From Muribaculaceae bacterium (GTDB lineage Bacteria > Bacteroidota > Bacteroidia > Bacteroidales > Muribaculaceae), in contig JAKVKZ010000022.1 of NCBI GenBank assembly GCA_022484565.1, positions 1-42,406 of the forward strand: a stretch of DNA of 42,406 bases, in the 5' to 3' direction. The translations under genes were made by a program, and so were the position numbers. Positions 8,108 through 15,484 of this stretch are shown one piece after another. The notes under the pieces are model-generated. The model searched no databases, was not told the DNA's origin, and worked only from the letters and a program-made list of their open reading frames with translations. Position 1 is the stretch's first letter; each line of letters opens with the position of its first letter.

Positions 8108-9388
8108 TTAATCATTATTATCTTCTTTTCTCGTCATGCCTGAATATATTCGCAGCGGACCTTGCTTTGCGGGGCGGTAGGTCATGTGCGGTTTCCATGT
8201 TGATGCCGACCCTTGTGCAAGCAGATGCACTGCCGTGTCGCCGCAGTGCGCGTTGATTTTGTCTATCGCTTTCATCAACTTCTTTTGGCGAGGTTCGTCA
8301 GTCGGCTCGAATAGGTTCAGTTGCATGGCTCTGTTGTCGGTTATGTCGCTGAGTGTCACGGCTGCCTTCTTGTATCCGTATCCTTCGCGGTAAATGCTCC
8401 GAAGTGCCAGCAAGGCATATTTCACTATCTCCATAGTGCTGCATGTTGGCATTGCCAATCTTAATTGGCAACTGTTCGTGTAGAATGGCATATTTTCGTT
8501 GTGCATGTCGCCGCGGATATGCACCGTCACCATACCTGTCAACGAATTTTGGTCACGAAGTCTTTTGCCGCAATTCGATGCGAATGTCACCACAGCGTCG
8601 CTTAGCGTGCGGATGTCGCGTACTGTTGTTCCGAACGAGCGCGAAGTGGTTATTGTCTGCTTTGATTCGGTCACGGCTGTGATTTGCGCATAGTCATGGC
8701 CGAGCAGTTCCTGTTGTGTGCGTTCAGCCACTATCGAATATTGCGATTTCACCCATGTCCTCGACATTTGTGTAAAGTCGTAGGCCGTATTTATCCCGTA
8801 TTCTTTCAGCGATGCGTCAAGCCTTCGCCCGATTCCCCACACGTCGCCCACTGGTATTTTTTTCAGTCTCTCCGGCACGGCTTTCATGTCGGTCAGCAAA
8901 TACACATTATCCGTGTCCACACGCTCTTTTTTTGCTATGTGCGACGCTATTTTTGCCAGTGTTCTTGACGGTGCTGCGCCTATACTGACGGGTATTCCCA
9001 CATATTTCTTTATCTTTTTTGCAATCGGGGCTATAAGGCCGTATATCTTCTCGTCATCGTCGAAAGGCACATCGAAAAATGCCTCGTCAACTGAATATAT
9101 CGCCAACCGTTCCACTTCGCTGCCAAGCACATTCATCACTCTGTTGGAAAGGTCAAGGTAAAGTGTGTGGTTGCCGGAAATCACCTGCACATTCTGCTGC
9201 CGCACAAGGTCACGGATTTGGTACACTGGAATGCCCATCGGTATTCCAAGTGCCTTCGCCTCGTTGCTCCTCGATATCACGCACCCGTCATTGTTCGACA
9301 GCACCACCACAGGCTTCCCTTCGAGCGCTGGATTGAACACGCGTTCGCACGACACGAAGAAATTATTGCAGTCCATCAGTCCGTGCAT
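8108..9388 (-). CDS. umuC: Y-family DNA polymerase, UmuC subunit of Pol V
   Basis: UmuC is the catalytic subunit of error-prone polymerase V, which copies past DNA lesions after damage. The 426-residue protein is the usual length (E. coli 422). The catalytic acids are visible: D6 in LMDCNNFFVSCE and D101/E102 in IYSVDEAFFDV. Other landmarks are VVLSNNDGCVISRSNEAKALG (fingers, given in part: SNNDGCVISRSNEAKALG), the thumb region GDVWGIGRRLD (helix-hairpin-helix) and a little-finger domain (about 240-355), then a DUF4113-like C-terminus ending HMTYRPAKQGPLRIYSG. It starts 15 bases after umuD and is clearly in its operon. About 140 bases of downstream gap hold no convincing terminator. Confidence 0.95.
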   Translation of the reverse strand: MHGLMDCNNFFVSCERVFNPALEGKPVVVLSNNDGCVISRSNEAKALGIPMGIPVYQIRDLVRQQNVQVISGNHTLYLDLSNRVMNVLGSEVERLAIYSVDEAFFDVPFDDDEKIYGLIAPIAKKIKKYVGIPVSIGAAPSRTLAKIASHIAKKERVDTDNVYLLTDMKAVPERLKKIPVGDVWGIGRRLDASLKEYGINTAYDFTQMSRTWVKSQYSIVAERTQQELLGHDYAQITAVTESKQTITTSRSFGTTVRDIRTLSDAVVTFASNCGKRLRDQNSLTGMVTVHIRGDMHNENMPFYTNSCQLRLAMPTCSTMEIVKYALLALRSIYREGYGYKKAAVTLSDITDNRAMQLNLFEPTDEPRQKKLMKAIDKINAHCGDTAVHLLAQGSASTWKPHMTYRPAKQGPLRIYSGMTRKEDNND

Positions 9389-9403
9389 GGCTTTACCTAT
9401 TAT

Positions 9404-9832
9404 TTATACCAGATTTTTTATGACGTGCGACACGATTCCCCAAATTTGGAAATTGCTGCCTTCCGTCACCTTTATTTCTATATAATTCTTATTGGCGGGG
9501 ACAAGATACAGTCCGTCGTCGCGAATTGATATTTTCTTCACCGTGAAGTCGCCGTCGATGAAGCACACCGCCACACTTCCGTCGCGTGGAGTCAGTGATT
9601 TGTCTATTATCAGCAAATCGCCGTCGTTTATGCCGCATCCTGTCATCGAATTGCCTGTCACACGCGCGCAGAAAGTCGATGCCGGACTGTGTATCAGCTC
9701 ATGGTTCAGGTCAATCGAATCGCTTGCGCCGCCTTGTGCCGGACTTGGAAATCCTGCTGGTACTGAGCTTTCAAGGAATTCAATCCTCATGTTTTCGCTC
9801 TCGTCAATATCTTTTATCTCTATATCTTCCAT
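9404..9832 (-). CDS. umuD: UmuD, LexA-like self-cleaving subunit of Pol V
   Basis: UmuD cuts itself after RecA filament contact and the trimmed form joins UmuC. The S24 peptidase fold is visible: cleavage site Ala-Gly in SVPAGFPSPAQGG, nucleophile Ser in VTGNSMTGCGI, general-base Lys in GDFTVKK, and the C-terminal strand IWGIVSHVIK. From the ATG at 9832 the protein has 142 residues (E. coli 139). The open frame also allows a TTG at 9841, but that codon lies inside the -7 box at 9839-9846. A second in-frame ATG at 9790 (MRIEFLESS...) would leave only 12 residues before the cleavage site and a leader of about 40 bases; I cannot exclude it. Pol V genes often move between genomes, but the base use here looks like the neighbours'. 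Confidence 0.92.
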   Translation of the reverse strand: MEDIEIKDIDESENMRIEFLESSVPAGFPSPAQGGASDSIDLNHELIHSPASTFCARVTGNSMTGCGINDGDLLIIDKSLTPRDGSVAVCFIDGDFTVKKISIRDDGLYLVPANKNYIEIKVTEGSNFQIWGIVSHVIKNLV

Positions 9833-9838
9833 ATCTTG

Positions 9839-9846
9839 CAAATTTA
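9839..9846 (-). promoter_or_regulatory. -7 box abutting the umuD start
   Basis: TAAATTTG on the minus strand is a perfect TAnnTTTG. Only six bases separate it from the ATG at 9832, so the message would be leaderless or nearly so, unless translation begins at 9790. A clear -33 TTTG is not seen at 19-21 bases; I find no LexA-type palindrome that I can defend. Confidence 0.4.
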
Positions 9847-9972
9847 CTATATCGCCGAATTATTTCAGCCAGTTCTTATCGTTAATTATTAATAAAAGCT
9901 GGTGCATGGCAGTCTATGGGTAAGCCGTCATGGCTCATCCACAGCATCTTATGTTTCCTGATTCTTCTGCCT

Positions 9973-10320
9973 TTATTTCATTTCCGGCGGCACTCTTTGC
10001 AGATATGCCATCAGGGCAGTGAAAATGTTCGTTATGTTTTTCTTGTTCTTGCCCCAGTCAACCAAAGTCGTGCCCATCGTCGATTGCGAAGTGATGTTCA
10101 CTGACGTTGTGGTTGGCGTGATTTGCATCAATTTTATCTGGATTTTCTCTCCCCAGCTAATCAGACTTACGCCCGAATTCACGCTAATAGCGCTGAATGT
10201 CTGAGTGTCTGCGCTAACGATGTTCATCCCGTTTACTGTCGGGATTGTTTTGAAAAGTGCATCGAACACTGTTTCCTTCCTGTATTGGAACTGGCGTTCT
10301 TCTTGTTTTACGACTGACAT
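9973..10320 (-). CDS. Small conserved-looking protein of unknown function
   Basis: A 115-residue protein from the ATG at 10320 (MSVVKQEERQFQYRKET). The frame opens upstream at 10389, but that leader would lie over the promoter at 10354-10386. There is no signal peptide or membrane segment. The sequence alternates polar and hydrophobic residues in beta-strand style (DALFKTIPTVNGMNIV, VSLISWGEKIQIKLMQI, TSVNITSQS) and ends with an amphipathic helix (NKKNITNIFTALMAYLQRV), suggesting a compact alpha/beta cytoplasmic domain. I do not recognise the family and give no function. It stands alone, divergent from the two-component system and separated from umuD by 140 bases in which I see one imperfect hairpin at 9917-9941. 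Confidence 0.75.
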   Translation of the reverse strand: MSVVKQEERQFQYRKETVFDALFKTIPTVNGMNIVSADTQTFSAISVNSGVSLISWGEKIQIKLMQITPTTTSVNITSQSTMGTTLVDWGKNKKNITNIFTALMAYLQRVPPEMK

Positions 10321-10353
10321 AGTATTAATAATGTATGTTATATATGTTTTTGG

Positions 10354-10386
10354 CAAATTTACGTTTTTATTCCGTTTTTCATCAAT
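10354..10386 (-). promoter_or_regulatory. Promoter of the small unknown gene at 9973-10320
   Basis: Minus strand ATTG (10386-10383), 21 bases, then TAAATTTG (10361-10354), a perfect -7 box. The predicted start of transcription leaves a leader of roughly 30 bases before the ATG at 10320. Confidence 0.6.
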
Positions 10387-10465
10387 CATTACCGCAATAA
10401 ATAATTTCTTTTCTCATTTTTTTCAGTTTGTTGCGCAAGTTTATGCGGTTATCAGAAATTTGTTA

Positions 10466-10473
10466 TACATTTG
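10466..10473 (+). promoter_or_regulatory. Possible -7 box of the response-regulator operon
   Basis: TACATTTG fits TAnnTTTG and lies 51 bases before the ATG at 10525. The matching -33 element is poor (TTTA 22 bases upstream), so this is a weak call. Confidence 0.4.
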
Positions 10474-10524
10474 TAACATTAACGTCACAACTTTGCAATT
10501 ACAAGAAATAAATAATTTTAGTGT

Positions 10525-11205
10525 ATGGAAAACCTGCAAAACATTCTTGTAGTCGATGACGAAGAGACAATCTGCGAGGTTCTTAAATTGAATCTTGAGA
10601 TTGCCGGTTTTAATGTTGATGTCGCAAATTCAGCAGAGGAGGCTCTCGCTCTCAACATGGAGTGCTATTCCCTTATTCTGCTCGATGTGATGATGGGTAA
10701 GATGAGCGGCTTTGAGCTTGCGGGTATTATCCGTTCTACTGAAAGGCTGAAGGATATTCCAATCATCATCTGCACCGCCAAGGATTCCGAGGACGACCTT
10801 GTCGAGGGATTCAGCCGTGGCGTGGACGATTATATCAAAAAGCCTTTTTCCATGCGCGAGCTTGTGCTGCGTGTGAAGAGTGTGCTTAGGAGGGCTGCTG
10901 GCAAAGGCGAGGCTTCCACCTTGAAATATAAGACTTTGACGCTTGATGTGGTGGGCAAATCTTGCTCCATGGGGTGCAAGAGGATTCCGCTTACTAAAAA
11001 GGAATTTGAGATTCTCCATCTTTTCCTTTCTTATCCGGGGCGCATTTTCTCGCGTGAGGAGATTCTTAATCGCGTTTGGGATGATGATGTGCTTGTTATC
11101 GACCGCACTATCGACGTGAATATCAACCGCCTGCGCCGCAAATTGGGCGAATATGGCAATAATATAATGACTAAACTTGGTTATGGCTATGGCTTCCAAC
11201 AATGA
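10525..11205 (+). CDS. OmpR/PhoB-family response regulator
   Basis: A 226-residue transcription regulator. The receiver domain (about 5-120) has the acidic pair D11/D12 in VVDDEE, the phosphate-accepting D54 in LILLDVMMGK, T84 and K106 of the KPF motif. The winged-helix DNA-binding domain (about 130-226) ends RTIDVNINRLRRKLG and LGYGYGF, as in OmpR/PhoB. The histidine kinase gene overlaps its 3' end by 23 bases, so kinase and regulator form one cognate two-component system. It resembles the RprY/PhoP-type regulators of Bacteroidales, but I cannot assign the stimulus. The secreted protein gene at 12665 lies 24 bases beyond the kinase and may be in the same transcript. Confidence 0.93.
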   Translation: MENLQNILVVDDEETICEVLKLNLEIAGFNVDVANSAEEALALNMECYSLILLDVMMGKMSGFELAGIIRSTERLKDIPIIICTAKDSEDDLVEGFSRGVDDYIKKPFSMRELVLRVKSVLRRAAGKGEASTLKYKTLTLDVVGKSCSMGCKRIPLTKKEFEILHLFLSYPGRIFSREEILNRVWDDDVLVIDRTIDVNINRLRRKLGEYGNNIMTKLGYGYGFQQ

Positions 11206-12640
11206 ATTCAACTATCAGACCCGCATGTTCTTCATCCTTGCGATTTTCACTTGGGTGCTCACTTTCGCGTTTTTCATCATTCAGTACACACGCGAGCGTG
11301 AGTATAAGTACGAGTCTATGCATCTGCGCTTGCAGTCGTATAATGAGCAGCTTATCACCGACATGAATAATGGCATCCACATCTCCGATGCGGTTGTCAA
11401 AGGTCTTGATCCAAGCGATTCTTTGCGTGTCACCGTGATTGACTTTTCTGGCAAGGTGCTTTTCGACACCGATAGCGGACGCACTTTCGAGAATCACTCC
11501 ATGCGTCAGGAGTTCCGCGATGCTATGGCTCACGGCAACGGCTACACAGTCCGTCGGCAGTCGGCTGAAATCAACCGCGAATTTTTCTATTCCGCCACCC
11601 GTGGCAAGAATGTCGTTATCCGTTCTGCCTTGCCTTATGGCAACAATCTGGTTCAGGCTCTCCGCATCAATTCTGTTTATGTCTGGATTGTCATTGCCAT
11701 TGCTGTCGCCATGACGGTGTTTGCGTTTTATGCGGCCAAAAGGATAGGGCGCAGCATTCGCAATCTGCGCGATTTTGCCGACAAAGCCGAATCAGGCGAT
11801 ATTGACGATTCCGACACTTTCGCCTTTCCGCACGATGAGCTTGGCGAAATCTCCAGCCACATTGTGAATATTTACAAGAATTTGAAGCGGACCACTATCC
11901 AGCGCGACCGCAACCTTAATGAGGCTCTATATGAGGAGAAGGAAAAGATTAGGATTAAGCGGCAATTGACAAATAATATCAATCACGAACTGAAAACTCC
12001 TGTTCATGCCATTCAGGCGTGCCTTGAAACTATTGAAAACAACGGCGACAAGTTGAGCAAGGAGGAAATGAAGTCGCTGATTGATAGGGCTTATGATAAT
12101 GTGCGGAGGCTTTGCTCGCTCCTTCAGGATGTGGCGACAATCACCCGCATTAACGATGCTCCGGCGCAGATTCTCACTTCCACTGTCGATATTGGTGCAA
12201 TTATTGAGGAAATCAAGGACGATATGTCAACTTATCCGCCCGAAAAGCGCCTTGAAATGATTGTTGATGTGCCAGAATCGCTCACAATCGATGGCAATCA
12301 GGGGTTGATTGAATCTATTTTCCGAAATCTTGTCATCAATTCTCTATCTTATTCCTGCGGCTCAGAAATTCACATTAAACTGATTGCCGACACCGCAGAT
12401 GAATATCAATTTGAGTTCTACGACAATGGTGTAGGGGTCAGCGATGAGCATCTTCCGCATCTTTTTGAACGCTTCTACCGCATCGATGCCGGACGTTCCC
12501 GCAAGATGGGTGGCACAGGCCTTGGATTGTCAATTGTGAAGAATGCTGTGCTTTTCCACAATGGCTCCATCAAGGTCGAGAACCGCAAGGAGGGTGGCCT
12601 GTTGTTCACTTTCTCGCTTGCCAAGCACGTTAAACAATAA
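11183..12640 (+). CDS. Membrane sensor histidine kinase
   Basis: A 485-residue kinase from the ATG at 11183; a TTG at 11177 and a second ATG at 11189 are also in frame. One membrane helix (about 14-35) precedes a periplasmic sensing domain of some 120 residues that matches no domain I know, then a second helix (about 165-187), a HAMP linker, a HisKA dimer with H268 in NNINHELKTPVHA, and a HATPase with N-box IFRNLVINSLSYS, G1 FYDNGVGV and G2 GGTGLGLS. It will phosphorylate D54 of the regulator just upstream, with which it overlaps by 23 bases (translational coupling likely). The ligand is unknown. The Phe-rich first helix and Arg/Glu-rich periplasmic part are unremarkable. Confidence 0.93.
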   Translation: MAMASNNEFNYQTRMFFILAIFTWVLTFAFFIIQYTREREYKYESMHLRLQSYNEQLITDMNNGIHISDAVVKGLDPSDSLRVTVIDFSGKVLFDTDSGRTFENHSMRQEFRDAMAHGNGYTVRRQSAEINREFFYSATRGKNVVIRSALPYGNNLVQALRINSVYVWIVIAIAVAMTVFAFYAAKRIGRSIRNLRDFADKAESGDIDDSDTFAFPHDELGEISSHIVNIYKNLKRTTIQRDRNLNEALYEEKEKIRIKRQLTNNINHELKTPVHAIQACLETIENNGDKLSKEEMKSLIDRAYDNVRRLCSLLQDVATITRINDAPAQILTSTVDIGAIIEEIKDDMSTYPPEKRLEMIVDVPESLTIDGNQGLIESIFRNLVINSLSYSCGSEIHIKLIADTADEYQFEFYDNGVGVSDEHLPHLFERFYRIDAGRSRKMGGTGLGLSIVKNAVLFHNGSIKVENRKEGGLLFTFSLAKHVKQ

Positions 12641-12664
12641 CTTTAGCAATATATACTTTTATCT

Positions 12665-13459
12665 ATGAAACGGTATTTATCTATTAATTTGGTTTGCTTG
12701 ATTATAGCATGTGTATTTTCAAGTATTCCTTTAATGTCGCAAACTAACATTATTCGTGTTTATCGTAACGACGTTTTTTGCGAGGCTTTCTCCGATGCTG
12801 ATGTCGATAGCATCACTTTTCGTCGTGCTCCTTCCTCTCAGGGCTTCACCACACAAGTAATAAGCACTGTTCAAGGTGACCAGTTTGAAACTCCGCTTGA
12901 AAACGTCGATAGCGTTGTCGTCACCTCCGAATATGTTGGCAAGCCTGTTGACCTTGGATTGAGTGTCCTTTGGGCTGACCGCAACATTGGAGCTGTCGAT
13001 TCCATTGGCTTCGGCGGACTTTATGGCTGGGCCGACCCAACTGGCAACAAAACTTCAACATCCGTCGCTGATTATGTCAACTCTGAATTGCCTAACGAAA
13101 TCAGTGGCACTTACAGCGACATCACCGTTGCCCGCTGGGGTGGACTTTGGCGTTTGCCGTCACATGAAGAAGAACAGGAACTCCTTGATAAATGCACTTG
13201 GGAATGGATGAAATCAGGCACTCATTATGGCTATAAAGTGACTGGCCCTAACGGCAACAGCATTTTCCTCTCGGCTGGTGGCAGCCGTTATGGCACTGCT
13301 GTCGATGACCGCGGTGGTGCAGGCCATTATTGGAGCGGCACTCTTAATGGTAGCGACAACACTGTCTGGAACATCAGTTTTGAAGGTTCTTTTCATAAAG
13401 TCTTCACTTTCTACGCTCCGTCTTATGGCTTTTCCGTCCGTCCTGTGATGAATAAGTAA
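12665..13459 (+). CDS. Exported Fib_succ_major-type domain protein
   Basis: A 264-residue protein with a signal peptide (about 1-25, cut near LMSQ). The N-terminal third (IIRVYRNDVFCEAFSDADVDSITF) is the short beta module often found at the start of Bacteroidales secreted proteins. The rest carries VDLGLSVLWADRNIGA, GGLYGWADPTG, WGGLWRLPSHEEEQELL and a C-terminal SYGFSVRPVM, the pattern of the Fibrobacter succinogenes major paralogous domain (Fib_succ_major, related to formylglycine-enzyme-like and C-lectin folds). No lipobox or T9SS tail is visible, so its final place is uncertain. It follows the histidine kinase by 24 bases without a clear terminator or promoter between, so it may be co-transcribed with the two-component system; a surface target or accessory sensor is possible but unproven. 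Confidence 0.75.
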   Translation: MKRYLSINLVCLIIACVFSSIPLMSQTNIIRVYRNDVFCEAFSDADVDSITFRRAPSSQGFTTQVISTVQGDQFETPLENVDSVVVTSEYVGKPVDLGLSVLWADRNIGAVDSIGFGGLYGWADPTGNKTSTSVADYVNSELPNEISGTYSDITVARWGGLWRLPSHEEEQELLDKCTWEWMKSGTHYGYKVTGPNGNSIFLSAGGSRYGTAVDDRGGAGHYWSGTLNGSDNTVWNISFEGSFHKVFTFYAPSYGFSVRPVMNK

Positions 13460-13475
13460 AAAAATGTGAAATAAT

Positions 13476-13507
13476 TTTGGCGCATATTTAGATATTTAGT
13501 ATTTTTG
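13476..13507 (+). promoter_or_regulatory. Promoter of the LD-carboxypeptidase gene
   Basis: TTTG at 13476-13479, a 20-base spacer, then TATTTTTG at 13500-13507: an exact match to the Bacteroidetes -33/-7 consensus. The leader would be about 60 bases to the ATG at 13573. Confidence 0.75.
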
Positions 13508-13572
13508 GTGAAAATATCACGGCCAGTTTTGACCTTGTTTATTCTATACAAATATACCAAAACTAATTCACG

Positions 13573-14625
13573 ATGCGACATTACATTACATTCACGCTTG
13601 TTTTATTCCTTGTATCTTTACCTGCAATTTTCTCATCTTGCAGCAGTGACGACAGCTCCGATATTAACGATGGAGTAGTGGTATCCGACAATAATACCTA
13701 TTACAACAGCACTATTCGCCCGCCATTTCTTTCCGAAGGCGACAGCGTTGGGGTGGTTGATGTTTCATCCACTATCACCATTTCAGTCGATTCTGCCCAA
13801 TCTATTTTGAATAGAATCCGTCGTTGGGGGCTTAAGATTAAGGTGGGAGCGCACACTTTCACTAAGACCGGCAATTGGTTTCCGGCTTCGGATGTTGAGC
13901 GTGCTTCCGACGTGCAGGCCATGATTGATGACCCTAATATTCGTGCAATCATCTTTTTCCGTGGTGGGTATGGAGCTATCCGCACAATCGAATATCTCAA
14001 TTTGCTGAATCTTCGCACCAATCCCAAATGGATTGTCGGCTTCAGTGATGTCACTGTCTTCCATTATGCCTTGCGCACCGTCGGCTTGGAATCTATTCAT
14101 GGCGAGATGCCTGCAAAGTTCAATTCCGACTCTGTTTCTTACGATGCTTCGGCTGAATCCATGCGCAGTGCCTTGTTTGGGAAAGTAACTGGTTACACCA
14201 CAAGTCCTTCTGAATACAATCAGTATGGAACAGCTAAAGGCCGCCTTGTGGGTGGCAACATGACGATTATCGCCAATTTGAGCGAGACTGACATTGACAA
14301 TAATTTCACTGCTCCTTCTATTTTACTCATTGAGGATGTCGGTGAACAGATTTATGCCATCGACCGCCGTTTCCAGATGCTAAAGCGCAGTGGCAAATTA
14401 AGCCGTATAAAAGGCTTGATTATCGGCCATTTCCTCGACACTGAGCAGGAACCGCGGTGGGGTAGTTCTGTTTACGAACTCATTCACAGTTATGCATCTC
14501 AGCTTAACATCCCGGTTATCTACTCATTCCCGGCAGGCCACACTGACCCTAATTTCAGCCTCTACATGAATCGTGACATAACCATGACTGTTGATGCCAA
14601 TGGTGGTAAAATAGTTTTTGAATAG
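13573..14625 (+). CDS. S66-family LD-carboxypeptidase lipoprotein
   Basis: LD-carboxypeptidases remove the terminal D-Ala from tetrapeptide stems; the E. coli enzyme LdcA acts in the cytoplasm in wall recycling. This one has 350 residues with a signal peptide and lipobox IFSSC (Cys23), so it is envelope-anchored. The Ser-Glu-His triad of family S66 is visible: S158 in VGFSDVT, E254 in LLIEDVGEQ and H323 in AGHTDPN. The motif FFRGGYGAIR and the sequence GRLVGGNMTII are also typical. The export of an S66 enzyme is a point of difference from LdcA and suggests action on wall peptides outside the inner membrane, alone or after the amidase. It has its own promoter and is followed 26 bases on by the HAD gene. 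Confidence 0.88.
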   Translation: MRHYITFTLVLFLVSLPAIFSSCSSDDSSDINDGVVVSDNNTYYNSTIRPPFLSEGDSVGVVDVSSTITISVDSAQSILNRIRRWGLKIKVGAHTFTKTGNWFPASDVERASDVQAMIDDPNIRAIIFFRGGYGAIRTIEYLNLLNLRTNPKWIVGFSDVTVFHYALRTVGLESIHGEMPAKFNSDSVSYDASAESMRSALFGKVTGYTTSPSEYNQYGTAKGRLVGGNMTIIANLSETDIDNNFTAPSILLIEDVGEQIYAIDRRFQMLKRSGKLSRIKGLIIGHFLDTEQEPRWGSSVYELIHSYASQLNIPVIYSFPAGHTDPNFSLYMNRDITMTVDANGGKIVFE

Positions 14626-14651
14626 TTTGTCACAAAACGGATAATTTGTTG

Positions 14652-15341
14652 ATGATTAAGGCCGTAATTTTCGATTTTAATGGTACTCTTTTCTGGGATA
14701 CCGATTTTCATAGTCAGGCGTTCGACGTATTTGTAGCCCGTTATCTCAATGGCTCTCCAAGCGGCTTGAAGTCGCGTCATCTCACCGAGGACGACAAGCG
14801 CGACCATATCATGGGGCAGACTAATGAGACAATTATGCAGTATATTTTCGGGCAATCGCTCACCAAGCAGCAGATTGCGGAATTAGGCGAAGAAAAGGAA
14901 ATAATCTATCGCGATTTGTGCCGCGGTAAAGTGCAATTCGCTCGAGGTGCTGAAGATTTGTTCCTTGCATTGCGCAATGATGGAATTCCGTTCACTATTG
15001 CGTCATCAGCCGGCAAAAGCAATTTTGATTTCTATTATCAGCAGATGCCTATGGCTAAATGGTTTCCTCGTGAATCAATTGTCTTCAACGATGGCTCTTT
15101 TAATGGCAAGCCCGCTCCCGACATATTCCTGCTCGCTGCTGAAAAATTGAATACTTCTCCTGCTGACACCACAATTTTCGAGGATTCTTCTTCAGGCGTA
15201 CTTGCTGCCGAAAATGCCAAAGCAGGCCAGATAATTGTCGTCAATTCAAGCCTCACCGATTCAATAGAAAAGAAATATAATGGCATTCATCCAGTTATTC
15301 GCGATTTTCGTGAAGCGATTAGTATATTGGGCTTGCATTAG
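14652..15341 (+). CDS. HAD-superfamily hydrolase (beta-phosphoglucomutase-like)
   Basis: A 229-residue cytoplasmic protein from the ATG at 14652; a TTG six bases upstream is in frame but less likely. The HAD motifs are in order: motif I FDFNGTLF, motif II FTIASSAGKSN, motif III lysine in NGKPAPDIF, and motif IV IFEDSSSGVLAA. A helical cap of about 90 residues sits between motifs I and II, as in the beta-phosphoglucomutase/phosphoglycolate phosphatase group. Motif I reads DxNxT where most members have DxDxT, so the usual general acid (second Asp) is an Asn; I recall this variant in some HAD subfamilies, so it may be a subgroup mark and not loss of function. The substrate, probably a small phosphomonoester, is unknown. 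A weak hairpin follows the stop. Confidence 0.85.
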   Translation: MIKAVIFDFNGTLFWDTDFHSQAFDVFVARYLNGSPSGLKSRHLTEDDKRDHIMGQTNETIMQYIFGQSLTKQQIAELGEEKEIIYRDLCRGKVQFARGAEDLFLALRNDGIPFTIASSAGKSNFDFYYQQMPMAKWFPRESIVFNDGSFNGKPAPDIFLLAAEKLNTSPADTTIFEDSSSGVLAAENAKAGQIIVVNSSLTDSIEKKYNGIHPVIRDFREAISILGLH

Positions 15342-15365
15342 CGGTAGGGCTGTCCTTTTCCCGCT
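15340..15365 (+). terminator. Weak hairpin after the HAD gene
   Basis: AGCGG (15340-15344) pairs with CCGCT (15361-15365) round a 16-base loop, followed by a T-rich stretch (CATTTTATTTTCTTTT). The short stem makes this a tentative terminator. Confidence 0.35.
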
Positions 15366-15412
15366 CATTTTATTTTCTTTTGCCATCGTCATTTCCGTTT
15401 ATTGATTTTTAT

Positions 15413-15443
15413 TTTGCTGATAGAATTTTAATTAGTAATTTTG
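15413..15443 (+). promoter_or_regulatory. Promoter of the PD40-floA-cstA region
   Basis: TTTG at 15413-15416, 19 bases, then TAATTTTG at 15436-15443, an exact Bacteroidetes -33/-7 pair. The leader to the ATG at 15485 would be about 35 bases and is AT-rich. Confidence 0.75.
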
Positions 15444-15484
15444 AAAAATATTTTAATTTCTATTGCTTACATCATTAAATTTAA

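Noticed and set aside
9917-9941. Imperfect hairpin (9 of 10 pairs) downstream of the small unknown gene
   Set aside because: No T-run follows on the minus strand, so it is not a convincing terminator, and no other role could be supported.
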